Part shown: piece by piece, positions 45,595 to 61,990 of the stretch | How positions within the stretch are numbered: the first letter of the stretch is position 1 | How the letters are laid out: every line of letters starts with the position of its first letter | Assembly (NCBI RefSeq): GCF_022965805.1 | Contig: NC_133102.1 | Coordinates: 11,762,485 to 11,826,484 of the forward strand | Direction: 5' to 3' | DNA length: 64,000 bases | Source of the DNA: Primulina eburnea | Lineage: Eukaryota > Streptophyta > Magnoliopsida > Lamiales > Gesneriaceae | Program-made: the position numbers and the translations under genes | The notes under the pieces: generated by a model | Told to the model about the DNA's origin: nothing | What the model saw: only the letters and a program-made list of their open reading frames with translations | The model's database searches: none

Positions 45595-46536
45595 CATTGA
45601 TGCTATTATCAAGATGCATAGGCATTTGAGGGAACACCTTGAAATGCTTCAAACCGAGTTCAACAAGTTGGCCGTTAACGCAGAAGTTGCGGGAAGGCTA
45701 CAACAAGCTGATAAGATAATTGTCTCTGATCGAATTACAGGTTGTTTACAGGCATATACTCAGTTATGGTCTGTAATGCAATGCCTATCCTCCAAGGCAT
45801 TGAGAAGCCATTGGTTTCCCAAATAGAGAGTTTTCGAGTATATGACTCTATACCTGTAGCGGGGGATTCAAATACCCCTTGCACAAGTGTTAAGTCGGGA
45901 TCATCACCAGATGAGTTGGCTGAAACAAAAATTGAGACTCCTGATCTTTATCTTAAGTCTTCAAGTCAACCCTTCACCTCGGAGATTGAAGAGGGAGAGA
46001 TTAACTTTAGGCCTCGTATTGACAAAGTCAAATCTAAGGTTGGTACTAACGAAGCAACAATTTCTCCATTTCAGGTTTATCAGAAGAATTGGGAGAAATT
46101 GAAAACAAGAATTGGAATTAACCCAGCTACTAACAGGGTTGATGTTTCAGGAAAATATCCCAGGATATGGATGAAACCAAATTCATATCCAAAGGAGGTC
46201 AAGGCATGGTGTGAATTTGGGGCTCTTGCCTCATTTTATACTACATCACCAAGCTTTCCGGAAATTTCAGGACTACCAAAATGGATCCAGGAAGCTGTTC
46301 ATGAAACTTGGGCGAATAATGATTATTTGTCCAGAGGAGATGTTTTGGAGCTATACTTTTTCAGTGCAGTACCAGAACCAGCAGAGAAAGGTTCTCACGA
46401 AGCCTTTCATTTCATTAAGTTAAGAAGGCCGGATACAAATGTTCAAAAATTTATCAGAAACACCCCTGGTTGCTTCAATTTCCGAAGATTATATGTCTAC
46501 ACGAAGAGCATGAGGTTTATGGGCCTGTCTCACTGA
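45581..46536 (+). pseudogene. Last viral ORF, position of the transactivator, unassigned
   Basis: Two frames: 45581-45826 (helical, QTEFNKLAVNAEVAGRLQQ) and 45742-46536 (264 codons) with EEGEINFRPR, IGINPATNRVDVSGKYPRIW, EISGLPKWIQEAVHETW and HEAFHFIKLRRPD. It follows RT directly, where many caulimovirids have the transactivator/inclusion-body protein and florendoviruses have an uncharacterised ORF2. I cannot confirm either from sequence alone. A frame change near 45800 suggests inactivation. Confidence 0.5.
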
Positions 46537-47074
46537 GATGGACAAAGTCAAGTTCCCGTTCAAATTTCATAATAATTCAGTGAACGGATCATTCCTGTAA
46601 AACACCATGACAGGAAAAACCACAAGTTTTGCAGAAGATTTATTCGAGAAAAAGAGAAATCTTTTGTGGAATAGCAAGCTGTCGGCTAGTAAAGAGACTC
46701 GCCGAAAATTCTGTAACATGGCACATATAGGAAGATGGTCAGAAAACATCTGCCTTGAATGCCAAAACCAGAAGGAACCTGAATTCAGGTAAAGGATTCA
46801 AACCGAGATCTGATCGGAAACACTTTACCGACACAAGCACAAGTGGGAATGGACCACACTCACGTTTTTCTCGAGGACAACGAAAGCCAAAGATTCCTCG
46901 ACAAAGTTAAATGTAGACATGTGACTAACCCACTAACCAAAAGAAAACCCACCATGTGAGTGGAAGGACATGACCACCAATAATGGGCGGAAAATGACAA
47001 GGATCATTGAATACCTAATTTAAAAAGAGAATCTAATGAATAAAAGCAAGACAAACTGGTCCCGAAATTTTCAT

Positions 47075-47083
47075 CTATAAATA
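47075..47083 (+). promoter_or_regulatory. Upstream TATA-like box in viral intergenic region
   Basis: ctataaata at 47075, in the long region after the last viral ORF. Either a second promoter or chance in AT-rich DNA. Confidence 0.4.
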
Positions 47084-47437
47084 ATGACATATTGGAACCA
47101 GTGAAACACACCAAGAAAGAAACCTAAAGAAAATGTATTTTACAAATCTGAAGGTTTTAAAAAGAAAACTCAAGTGTGAAAGGAAGGAGCTAAATGCCCT
47201 CAGATAATTAGCTCAAACGTTCCAAGAAAAAGGGGAGTAAATTACAGCTGATCTTTTTCAAACGCATTCTTATTGGCAGTGCGATGAAATAAAAGAATGA
47301 GAAAAGTTGATGTCTAGATTAATAATCTAGAAAAAGACATTGCAGGAAAGGACCATTCAACCACTATATAGTCCCCAAGCAAGCTGTAAAGGCTTATGAA
47401 GATTTGAAGTCCGAGTTTCAAATTCGAAGGAAGCCTT

Positions 47438-47447
47438 CTATAAATAA
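47438..47447 (+). promoter_or_regulatory. Probable main pararetrovirus promoter TATA box
   Basis: ctataaataa followed by gcaggcagaaggaag, then a pyrimidine-rich leader (cctcttcatttttcttc). The layout resembles caulimovirid genome-length promoters. It lies about 1 kb upstream of the RPT6 start codon on the same strand. Confidence 0.6.
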
Positions 47448-47580
47448 GCAGGCAGAAGGAAGATGAAGGCATTGATCAACCTCTTCATTTTTCTTCAAAC
47501 CTTTTGTAAAATTTTCTTTCAAAATTTATGTAGTGAGTTCAGCTAACAAGTTTCTCCTCCTCTACAGGAGGTTACTATGT

Positions 47581-47608
47581 AATAAATAAATGTTTGTGTT
47601 TGAATAAA
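47581..47608 (+). terminator. Viral polyadenylation-type signals
   Basis: aataaataaa and then gaataaaag within 30 bp, about 150 bp after the TATA box. In Caulimoviridae the poly(A) signal lies shortly after the transcription start and is skipped on the first pass. Confidence 0.6.
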
Positions 47609-47860
47609 AGAGATTTTTGCTCTAGCCCCTCTCATGTATTATTTTCAAAATTTTATCTTTTATTATACACTCTAAGGTAGGAAACGAATTAAGGTTGTGC
47701 CAAGTGCTGCTGAAGGAATCTACGTCGGTAACCATCGGTTGCGATCGTATGGTTGGGCTGTGAGGAGCAGTCTGTAAAATACGGTGGATATAACCCGGTG
47801 ATACTCCGGTCAAAGAGGTAAAAGATTTAATTTATTTTACGGAAGCATGATGGACCATTA

Positions 47861-48330
47861 TTTACAAATGAAGAATCAATTACTCAAAACAAAGATATAA
47901 GGGTAAATTTGGAAATTTAAAAGATATGAGAAGTTGAAACAAAGTTTTAGTGGGGTAGGGAGTAAAGAGAAAGTTGAGAATATGAATATGGATTTTTTGA
48001 CAAGTTCTCTTTTAAAAACATAAAAAAAATATCTAATCTTGAAAAATCTTTGTGATTTTTTTTATAAATCCAAATAGTGGAGGACTTTTTAGAGAGGAAA
48101 ATTTAATTTTTTCAATTTTAAAAAATAAATCTCGAACATGTGTTCGTTTCTAATGACATAAAAACTATAAATCATCGGGTTTTTTAAAAGAAATATTAAA
48201 GCCATTATTTGGAATAATTTCAATACTAGTTTAGTTAATTTGATAATATTTTTTAATCTTAAAAAAAAAAACAAAATTGATAATATTTTTAGTATCTTCA
48301 CTTGAAAAAAGATAAAAGAAAAGAATTACT
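47861..48330. other. Spacer between pararetrovirus and RPT6
   Basis: AT-rich. The part 47885-48000, read on the minus strand, is loosely similar to 37137-37260 on the other side of the virus. No gene. The proximal RPT6 promoter should lie at its right end. Confidence 0.45.
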
Positions 48331-48436
48331 CAAAAGACCATAGGCGGCAACGGTGCTCCAGGTCCAAGAGAGGAATTCTGGTCGCGTGAAGAATCCACAG
48401 CTACTCTTCGATCGAAAAAGGTGAACGTCATATATA

Positions 48437-53704
<5,268 letters not shown>

Positions 53705-53908
53705 TGAAGTCGTCTTATTTTTCTACTGAACACAAGTACATGATCGAAAGATCGAACCCTTGCACGGTAAACAATGTCGAACTTGTACTCAATGCATGTT
53801 CCAGCATTGTTTCTTTCTCTGTGAACATTCTCTATGGATCTCTCTTGTTCTCGGGTGTTTTTAGGCGTCGAAATTGACACTTAATATAAGAAAGTGCTCA
53901 TTTGATAT

Positions 53909-53970
53909 ACCAGGCAGACGCTATTATTATTTTATTATTACCAGGCAGACGCTATTATTATTTTATTATT
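53909..53970 (+). repeat. Tandem duplication, 31-bp unit x2
   Basis: accaggcagacgctattatt and the following 11 bases occur twice without change at 53909 and 53940, a perfect recent duplication in the RPT6 3' flank. Confidence 0.9.
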
Positions 53971-54767
53971 TTAAGCAAATTTTCTAATTTGCCCTACAAA
54001 ATAATGAGGTGGGCTGGACTCTGGAGGAGTCAAGTTCGACTAGAGCTTGATCTGAATCTAGTATCTGAGGTATTTTACATTAAAAATTAAATATAACTAG
54101 TTACTCTGCACACGCGTTGCATGTGTGTACAATCTTTTTTATCATTATCGATGGACTAAAGTGAAAATGGACAAATTATGGAGGGACTAAATTGATATTT
54201 GAATGATTGAAATAAAAATAAAAGTGTGTGTTGAAATAAAAAAAAGCAAAAAAGAGAGAGTGTAATATTACTATAACTGTAAGGGTAAAACTGAGAAAAA
54301 AAGATGGTGTCTTCCTTGACAGTTTTTATAAGGTGCTGAGCTTTAATAAATAGTATAGATACTAGTAAAAATTGAATTTACATATCAGCTAGAAGTGTAT
54401 GTTTACGTCTGTTCGATGGAGAGGATCTGCCATTTGCTTATTCTAACTGTAGGAAATTATGGCAAATGGATTCATTATGTGTTTTATTTTTAAAAATAGT
54501 CCTCTATTCGTTGAAATAGGACAATTTTTTAAAATTAGCATACACAGTTCCCTTTCTTCAAAGACTGGTGATGACTATGTCATTCGTTTGCAATGAAGTA
54601 CGATTACTCTCGGGGACATTTACGAAAATCTTAAATTTAGGTTAAAAGAGCTAATTTATTAATTTTTAATAAAATTTTCACTGCACAATATATTAGTTTT
54701 TCTATAATTAACATATCTTTATTTTTTGTTATTTTCTCTCTCCATATTCTTTTATGCCAATTTTTTA

Positions 54768-54930
54768 TTAGATCGTCTCATATGTCATTTCGAGAGACGA
54801 ATCTCTAATCTGATCCGACGTATGAAAAAATATTATATTTGTGAAAATATTATTTTTTATTACAGATATGAACCGGTTGACCGTCACAAAAATATATATC
54901 CGTTATATCGTTTTACAGAAGACCTACTAA
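54768..54930 (+). mobile_element. Diverged palindromic-end repeat
   Basis: gatcgtctcatatgtcattt, gagacgaatctctaatctga, atgaaaaaatatta and a gaccgtcacaaaa end follow the family order with many changes. An old copy. Confidence 0.5.
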
Positions 54931-54952
54931 TTTTTTATTATTGTTATCTTCG

Positions 54953-55050
54953 TAATGATTTTATGGAGAGTTGAGCTAGCATGAGAAATAATATCTTAAT
55001 GTAATGATTTTATGGAGAGTTGAGCTAGCATGAGAAATAATATCTTAATG
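54953..55050 (+). repeat. Tandem duplication, 49-bp unit x2
   Basis: taatgattttatggagagtt and the next 29 bases are repeated exactly at 54953 and 55002. Confidence 0.9.
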
Positions 55051-55380
55051 TTTAGGAAAATGATTCATTTCCTAAATTTATTGTTCTAACTGATACTATC
55101 CATTTTAAAATTTATTACGCTCGGATATATGAACCATCAAAATCACTTTTTGACTTGCCAAAAGTTAATTTTTTAATTTTCAAAATCCAAAATTCCACCA
55201 ACGAAATAGAGACACGCAGACTAACATGTCTATTCGGATCGTATATAAGTTCAATTTTTATTTCTTGTTTATTCTTTTCAGATTACTTTGCAAACCATTA
55301 GCATTCTTTCTGTATTCTTGCCCTCTTCGCATTCTCTTTGCTCTCTAACTGTTTGTGTTCTTCAAAAAAAATATCTCAAG

Positions 55381-56330
55381 ATGACTAGCTATTCTGCAAA
55401 CACTCTTGCCATCAAATTCACATCTGTTTTGGCCATGAAGGACGAGGCCATGGTGACAATGTTCAAGATGTTGGAGGCCTGAGGTCTCAGGAAGTTCCTA
55501 GGATGCGGTTTCCAATTTTCAGATACATTATTCAATGAATTCTTTGAGCATGATAAGATGGAGCATGGATAGGTGGTGTGCACTATTCAATGGGTGAATG
55601 CCATTATCACACACAACTTGTTTGTTGATATTTTCGATCTACGAACGATTGGATCAAGTTCATTCTACTGTCTTTCTAGAAAGCAAATATGCTCATTGGA
55701 GAGTTGAGTTCTCTGTTTGGCTTCCTACTCATGCCTCCGACCTGACAAAAGAATGACTTGAAGGTGGCATATAGACTACTCGCAAACATTGTGAGCAAGA
55801 CGATGTTGGCTAAGGCATGTTTTTTTGACAAGATAACCACCATAAAGTTTTTATCCACGGCAACCATCGCATCTTTATGTCAACTGGTTCGACATCTTGT
55901 GCAAGATTTTCACTGCAATGGTGAAGAAATAAGCTCAATCTCTGGGCTTCACTGTTATTCTAAGTGATCTCCTAGAGCATAAGAAGATCAAAATTGTAGA
56001 TGCTGCCAAATTCCTCAATTCAAGGTGCTCGATTGGAACAATGTGGAATCGTATGTCAAGAAGAATGTTCCAAGCGGAGAGGAACCTCCGGCTATCAAAA
56101 TAGAAAAGAGAGAAGAACAAGAGAAGAAGCCAGTCAAGCCGACTAGGGCACTGGCCAAAGATGCTAAAAGAAAATTAGTTCTCTCCACCGACTCTGAATC
56201 GGACGTGAACAGGGAGAAAATCCCTTTGATTAATGTTTTAAGCAAATCAAAAAAGCTGCTCAAATCCCAACCGGTTGCTAAAAAAAGGACAAGGCTGAAA
56301 AGCCAAAAATCAAGAAGGTCAAGTTGATAA
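55381..56330 (+). pseudogene. Decayed retroelement Gag-like ORF, N-terminal part
   Basis: It begins ATGACTAGCTATTCTGCA (MTSYSANTLAIKF), then AMVTMFKMLEA, a stop, GLRKFLGCGFQFSDTLFNEF and further broken frames to a Lys/Glu-rich region (EKKPVKPTRALAKDAKRKLV near 56100-56190). I recall the same order (SNTL..F.SVLAM, MVSMFK.LE, GLRGFLGC, then a basic/acidic linker) from numerous hypothetical proteins annotated in a Gesneriaceae genome, which look retroelement-derived. At least five stops or shifts. Function unknown. Confidence 0.55.
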
Positions 56331-58330
56331 AACGTGTCAATGAGCCGTTACCAATTCCAGTTATTCCCATATTTGTTTTTCCAAAGGCTTAACCATTGCA
56401 AAGCGTGAAATCACTTCAATGAAATTCGGTCAACCAATAATTGATCCCAAAGACAAGGGAAAGGGTAAACTGGTGGAAGAATGCAAGATCTCAAACATTC
56501 AGGCTGTCATCAACCTCATACTGGAGAAAGTCAATCAAAGTTCAGAGAGGAGATGGGCGAGTTTGACAAAAGAGTGGATTATAGGACGATTTTCCACTTT
56601 GAGCTTATCTGCAAAGAAACAGAGGTGAAGGCTGTGGTTTCTCTTGAACAAAAGATGTTGAGATGGACAGAAACTGAGGTGATATCTGAAACTCTCTAAC
56701 CGCGAGACTTCATCGAGCTAGAATTGAAAGAAAGTATCCCCCCATACTTAATCCAACTAAAGAGTGCCAACTTAGTGGCTCACAGTCCGACTGCCAAGGA
56801 CGATGCAACAATAATCATTCAATCGGAAATGTATGATCTATCCTTGTCTATGCAAGTAAAAGTGAAGAGGAAGGAGCACGAACTTTCTCCTGTTGAACAA
56901 GAAAATAGTTATCTTGTATTTGACTTGGGTGAGAGTCAGCTCACTAGCTCAATATAAAATCAAAAAATATTAACACAACAAACAACTAATGTGAAGCAAG
57001 ATGCCCAGAAATTTGTAATGATAGAAGCACCTCTTTCCGAGCAACAAGATCAAGAGATGGAGATACCCACAAAAGAAGCATCTTCAGTGGATGAACTCTC
57101 CCGAGATTCAGCCGCTCTTGAATCTGATTTTAATGCTGGTGGCCAAGTGGGCTAGTCTTAATGATCCGAACACGTTATGGCTCAAGCTCCTCCTCTTTCC
57201 CCACTAAGGCAGACTCATTCTGAAGATCTCCGAAAGGTTCCCCTAATCTATGAGGTATTGTCTTTGTCCCAGTTTGAATTCAATCAGCCATCGCTACACC
57301 CCTCTTCTCCAATAATTCCAGATCAAACCATTGCGAATGAAGGTGTGTATGTTGAAGAATATTTCAATATAGAATCGGTTCCAACCACTCCTTCCAGTGA
57401 GAACATGCTAGATGATCATATTATTTCACTTGAAAATCTGACCAACAAGGAAATGGTTATCCACAAGGCTTTCAAATATTGGACTGCTTAGGTATAACCA
57501 TGACTCGAATATGTGGAAATTTTGGTTGAACTGCAACCAGCATGAGAACCATCCACTGACACTAAACTTGCAAATCCAGCCGCTGAAGATCAGACCTATC
57601 CACTCTCCCCCCGAAACTCATCTTCAGTGGATGAACTCTCTCGAGATTCAACCGCTCTTGCATCTGATTTTAATGCTTGTGGCCAAGTGGGCTAGTCTTA
57701 ATGATCCGAACACGTTATGGCTCAAGCTCCTCCTCTTTCTTCACCAAGGCAGACTCATTCCGAGGATCTCCCAGAGGTTCCCCTAATCTATGTGGTATTG
57801 TCTTTGTCCCAGTTTGAAATTAATCTGTCATCGCTATACCAATCTTCTCTAATAATTCCATATCAAACCACTGCGAATGAAGATGTGTATGTCGAAGAAT
57901 ATTTTCAATATAGAATCAGTTCCAACCACTCCTGCCAGTGAGAACATGCTAGATGATCATATTATTTCACCTGAAAATCTGACCAACAAGGAAATGATTA
58001 TCCACAAGGCTTTCAAATATTAGACTGCTTAGGTCTAACCATGACTAAAATATGTGGAAATTTTTGTTGAACTGCGACCAGCATGAGCACCATCCACTGA
58101 AACTAATCTTGAAAATCCAACGGCTGAAGATCCGACCTATCCTCTCTCCCCCAAAACTCATATTGAAGACGTTTCCTCAAACAACCAATCAGGTATGTGT
58201 GAATGATGACAACTCAAACAACCAAGGTTTGGAGAGTGATTCAAATCATGTAGAAACTTCACTTGAATCTGATCTTCCACAAGTATTTGACATGGAGGAA
58301 GAAGATTTCTCCGAGTAATTCCTATGTGAA
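56331..58330 (+). pseudogene. Decayed retroelement ORF, C-terminal repetitive part
   Basis: A continuation with frames 56419-56628, 56724-56957, 57177-57491, 57717-57941 and 58052-58318. Composition is Pro/Ser/Glu/Gln-rich, with no enzyme motif. It includes a 540-bp in-frame direct duplication. It ends with an acidic tail (VFDMEEEDFSE). Probably the variable half of the same Gag-like protein. Confidence 0.5.
57079..58158 (+). repeat. Direct tandem duplication, 540-bp unit x2
   Basis: Unit 1 is about 57079-57618 and unit 2 about 57619-58158. Anchor words recur 540 bp apart (catcttcagtggatgaactc, atggctcaagctcctcctct) and 541 bp apart late in the unit. The period is a multiple of three. The copies differ at several percent of sites, so the duplication is not recent. 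Confidence 0.9.
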
Positions 58331-58964
58331 GATGATCCAAAAATGAATTTGGAGGGTGTAGAGAACATAAGGCGAATGATTTGAACTCATATATGGTCTT
58401 AACATATATTCCACCTGGTGATCCTTTATTTTCATCAACGCAAACTCCATAATATTACGTCCTCTATGAGGTTCATCCTGGATTAGATTGTTTTTCTCCT
58501 AATAATCAATTATGGATGGAAGCCGCTGTTTGATGGTTGCTTCTCCATAGTCAAGCTATAGACAATGAATTTAGCGATTCCTGGGAGGCAACATGATGCT
58601 TTATTTTTATTTTTTAATTATTTTTTATTCTAGTATTTTATTTTGTTTTCTTTTATTTTATAGGTGTTGAATTCTCAGCACTGACTTGATTTGCACCCTG
58701 TTGTCAAGATATAGGATTATCACTTGAGATTTTCTAGCTGCATTTCCTAAATGGTTATTCAAAGTTATGACAGTGTCAGGGAAATGTTTTTGATATTTAT
58801 TATTTTCTTGTTTTTATTTTATCATAGCATGACTGAGAACATTATCGATCTTTAAAGTGTGGGGGGATTAGTTGTTTTGTTTCACGTCACAACACTTAGC
58901 ATGTGCTTTAATGTTTAATCCTCGAACATGGAATTTTTTTTTATAGTTTTTCTTTGAGAAATTA
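58331..58964. other. Retroelement 3' debris, no gene seen
   Basis: A purine tract (aaagtgtggggggattag, about 58854-58871) resembles the tract before the 3' LTR of some Ty3 elements. No LTR could be recognised next to it before the Cassandra LTR begins at 58965. Confidence 0.4.
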
Positions 58965-59433
58965 TGTAACACCCCAGATTCGACGACTGTCCTCACTGTA
59001 TCAAGACGGGTCTTTCCAGCGTGCTTATGTCCTCACTCACACGCACCCTGAGATATTTCCCAGGAGGTCACCCATCCCAAAATTGCCCAAAGTCAGGCAC
59101 GCTTAACTTTAGAGTTCTTATGTGATGAGCTACCGAAAAGAAGATGCACCTTCGTGATATGAGTAGTACAAATCAAATCTTTTAAGCCCTCTTCAACTGT
59201 ACAGTCCATTACATTGAACAGTCTTGGAATCCCTCTCATTCCCGTGTGGGTCGGTTCATTCATGTTCCCTCCACCTCTAGAAGCCTGCCAGGAGCCGCTC
59301 ATTGTCCGTACAACTGATGGCACCGGCGATCACCCCCCGCCCTCTTCGGCCCCGGGCCTCACATGCCCTCCAGCTTCCGCTTGGTTCGTCCCCGAACCAC
59401 ACCGTACTAAGAGAGGTCGGCTGTGATACCAGC
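58965..59433 (-). mobile_element. Cassandra LTR plus internal domain, second LTR missing
   Basis: A 399-bp Cassandra LTR (58965-59363) with its 5S-like segment (59041-59150) is followed by the Cassandra internal domain (59364-59433). That domain includes a primer-site-like ggctgtgatacca (read on the minus strand, TGGTATCACAGCC). A second Cassandra LTR should start at 59434; an unrelated long LTR begins there instead. Confidence 0.88.
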
Positions 59434-60523
59434 TGTAACGGCCCGGAAATTCATGTTTGAAAATTTGCGGAAAAATTTGAAAATTTTCTCTTTAAATAAA
59501 TAAAAGGCCTCATTCATAATTAAATTGATAAATAAAGTTAAAGGTTCAAAATGGCAGCGGAAGTATTTAATGTTTGCAAAATAACCGTAAAAAAATAATC
59601 CAACGACAGATAAAAATATTTGATCATAAAATAATAAATGCTGAAAAAAGATGAGGTCCTCGGGTTCCACTACTGCCGACCCAAGCTAACTCACTGGTCC
59701 CTGCCCTCGGTCCCGACATCATCAGTACCTAAAACAATCAAGTCTAGTGAGTCTAAAGACTCAGCATGCATATATCGTAAATAACGAGTAAATAGTATAG
59801 TAAAATTTGCATGGGATAAAAATATCATGTCATGAGGCATAAAGTGAAAATAAGTTGTCATGAGTAATTATAATACATGCATAACTGAACTGAAAATCAT
59901 AGTGAAAATGTTTGCTCCTTGGAGCCCTGTACTGAAAAGCATGTAATAATTTTTTGTTGAGATTATGGTCTACGCAAGTGGCCCCTGCATTGAACTGAAA
60001 TGATCGGTAACTGGCGACCGGATGAAGTAATAATCCCATGACCGGTAACTGACGACCGGGTTTAGTACTGATCCCATGACCGGTAACTGACGACCCTGTA
60101 AAATAATGCTCCCATGATAGTGAAATGGTCACAAGCAATATCGCATAAATCTCAAAATGAATATTTTGCACGTAATATAATTAACCAACATAATTAAATA
60201 TGAACAATTTCGATCTTCTTGCATTAAAATCATGTACTTGCGATATTTAAAAATATCTATATGACTTGATTGAAGAGTAAAAGAAGATATAAACATGCCT
60301 TGGTTTGTTTTGACAGAAAACAAACGAAATAACGACGCGACGCGACGGAGACGGAGTGCTCTTCACTTTCTCACTTTTTCTCTCTTAATTCCTTTAAACC
60401 AAGCATGCACCATAATTATTATAATATCGTAAAAATCGTAAACGTGATGCATGAACATTTAAAAATATCATGATTTGTGCTCAGGGCGCTACCATGACCA
60501 AATTCTCACCCCGGGTGCAAAAT

Positions 60524-60657
60524 GACCATTTTGCCCCTGGAAACCCAAAAATTACCATTTTACCTCTGGACCTCTAAAATTGACCCGCTTTGGTCATTTT
60601 GCCCCTGGAAACCCAAAAATTACCATTTTACCTCTGAACCTCTAAAATTGACCCGAA
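60524..60657 (+). repeat. Tandem duplication, 68-bp period, in long LTR
   Basis: cattttgcccctggaaaccc and the following segment recur 68 bp later, with ctctggacctc in the first and ctctgaacctc in the second. Confidence 0.85.
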
Positions 60658-60879
60658 GCTTACCAAACTTCTTAAAATGTCCCATAACATTTTTAAACGT
60701 ATTCTTAGACGTAACTCGAGCCCGTATCATAACTTATCTAATTCGTTTTAAAAATTGGACCGGGGTCCCTGTTTTAACCCGAACCGAAACAAAAATTATC
60801 TAAAACTTTCCCAACTTCTTTACCATAATTTACAACCACTTAATAGGTCCTAAATTATTCTCCAAGATACAAAATACGC

Positions 60880-61990
60880 AATTATCGCATATTCTGAAGA
60901 TGGACGATAATCAGCAGTCTTTACAAAAAATGAAGGATTACAATCTGCTGTTACCGCTCTTTCATTTGCAGTTAAAGATATTCTTTCAGGTCTGACTGCC
61001 ACTCAGACTCTAAACAAACGGGTAGACAGTGTGAGTACTTGTTTCAGAAAAAATCGAACTGCTACAAGTCACTATGTCTACTGCTACGATAACATTTCAT
61101 CCTCTGTCAAGCTCCTTTCTACTGACGTTCGGAAGCTATCTCTCAAGAGGAGCTGTTTGACAAAAGGGGAAGAGGATCAAGGAGATCTTAGAACAGCAGA
61201 AGAAACAATAAGAGCAGTATCTATTGTATTTATTTGAAGAAATGTGAATTAAGTTGATTCAGTTAATCGACATCTTATTTTATCTACTTTGAATTCAATC
61301 AAGTATCTTTCACTATAGTTTTGTCAAACACCATAAAGGGGGAAATTGTTGGAAACGAAATTCCGGCGTTTGACAAAAGATTTACCAACTGAATCCAGCA
61401 ACTGAATTTGACTAACTGATCGACGTAACTGAACACGTCATCAATCAACTGATCGCTACAACGGAAGTCTATTCAATCGTCAACTGATATTTACCAGCTG
61501 ATCTTTCAGCTGTACACGTCATCAGTTGAAAGCGACAACCGACAAATAGTACAGCTATCTGCAACTGGTAGTGGCTCGCCGCATTTCAGAATGAACAGTG
61601 TACGATTGTCAGAATATAACGACGTGGCAATCAACGGTTAGAATATTCAAATATCTTTAATATTACCGTTGAGAGGGAAGCCTATAAATAGTCGAAGACA
61701 GCAGCTGAAGAATATCCGACTCTCAGTTATCTTATCTTACTTGATGTTACGCTGCAAGAATATCCACTTACATTCAGAAATCAAAGCTCACGCTTATCAG
61801 TTATATCAGTAGTATTCTAGACTACGCTCTTGAGCTTATATAGCACTTTGTAATCGATTGATAGATTTTCTAAGTTGTACTAAGATCAGTTACGATCTGT
61901 AAAAGTGTTGTATACTAAGAGTTTCGGATTGGCAAAGTGATAAGTCCAAACTGAAGTGGGTCAGTACAACCTTTTTGTATTTGATGAAAT
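60880..61990 (+). mobile_element. 5'-truncated retroelement end with 3' LTR
   Basis: A broken C-terminal coding tail (LQSAVTALSFAVKDILSGL, then a Lys/Glu/Gln-rich end, to about 61240) is followed by a purine tract ataaagggggaaat (61334-61346) and an LTR starting TGTTGGAAACG at 61347. The LTR has a TATA box (ctataaata, 61683). The LTR end could not be fixed and no target duplication was found. The tail may be the C-terminal counterpart of the Gag-like protein at 55.4-58.3 kb. Confidence 0.6.
61683..61691 (+). promoter_or_regulatory. TATA box of the inserted LTR
   Basis: ctataaata about 335 bp after the LTR start, preceded by ttgagagggaag. A typical position for an LTR promoter. Confidence 0.5.

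Larger units (their letters stand above)
37266..47860 (+). mobile_element. Endogenous pararetrovirus (Caulimoviridae), nearly full length, inactive
   Basis: A single plus-strand unit runs from a tRNA-Met primer site through capsid, movement protein, protease, reverse transcriptase-RNase H and a last unassigned ORF to a promoter and polyadenylation region. It is interrupted by a 3-kb LTR (37646-40638). Without that insertion it spans about 7.6 kb, close to a complete Caulimoviridae genome. Stops and frameshifts occur in several ORFs, so it is a fossil. The order capsid before movement protein recalls cavemovirus/solendovirus-type genomes, from memory. It encodes no recognisable integrase, as expected of the family; integration was presumably accidental. 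Confidence 0.88.
53705..55280. other. RPT6 3' region and AT-rich intergenic sequence
   Basis: The first 200-250 bp are probably the RPT6 3' untranslated region. The rest contains two short tandem duplications, a possible small element at about 54098-54367 bounded by actagt, and a diverged palindromic-end repeat. No further gene supported. Confidence 0.5.

Noticed and set aside
54098..54367. Small transposon bounded by actagt
   Set aside because: actagt is itself a palindrome and short; beyond it the two ends do not match well enough to call.
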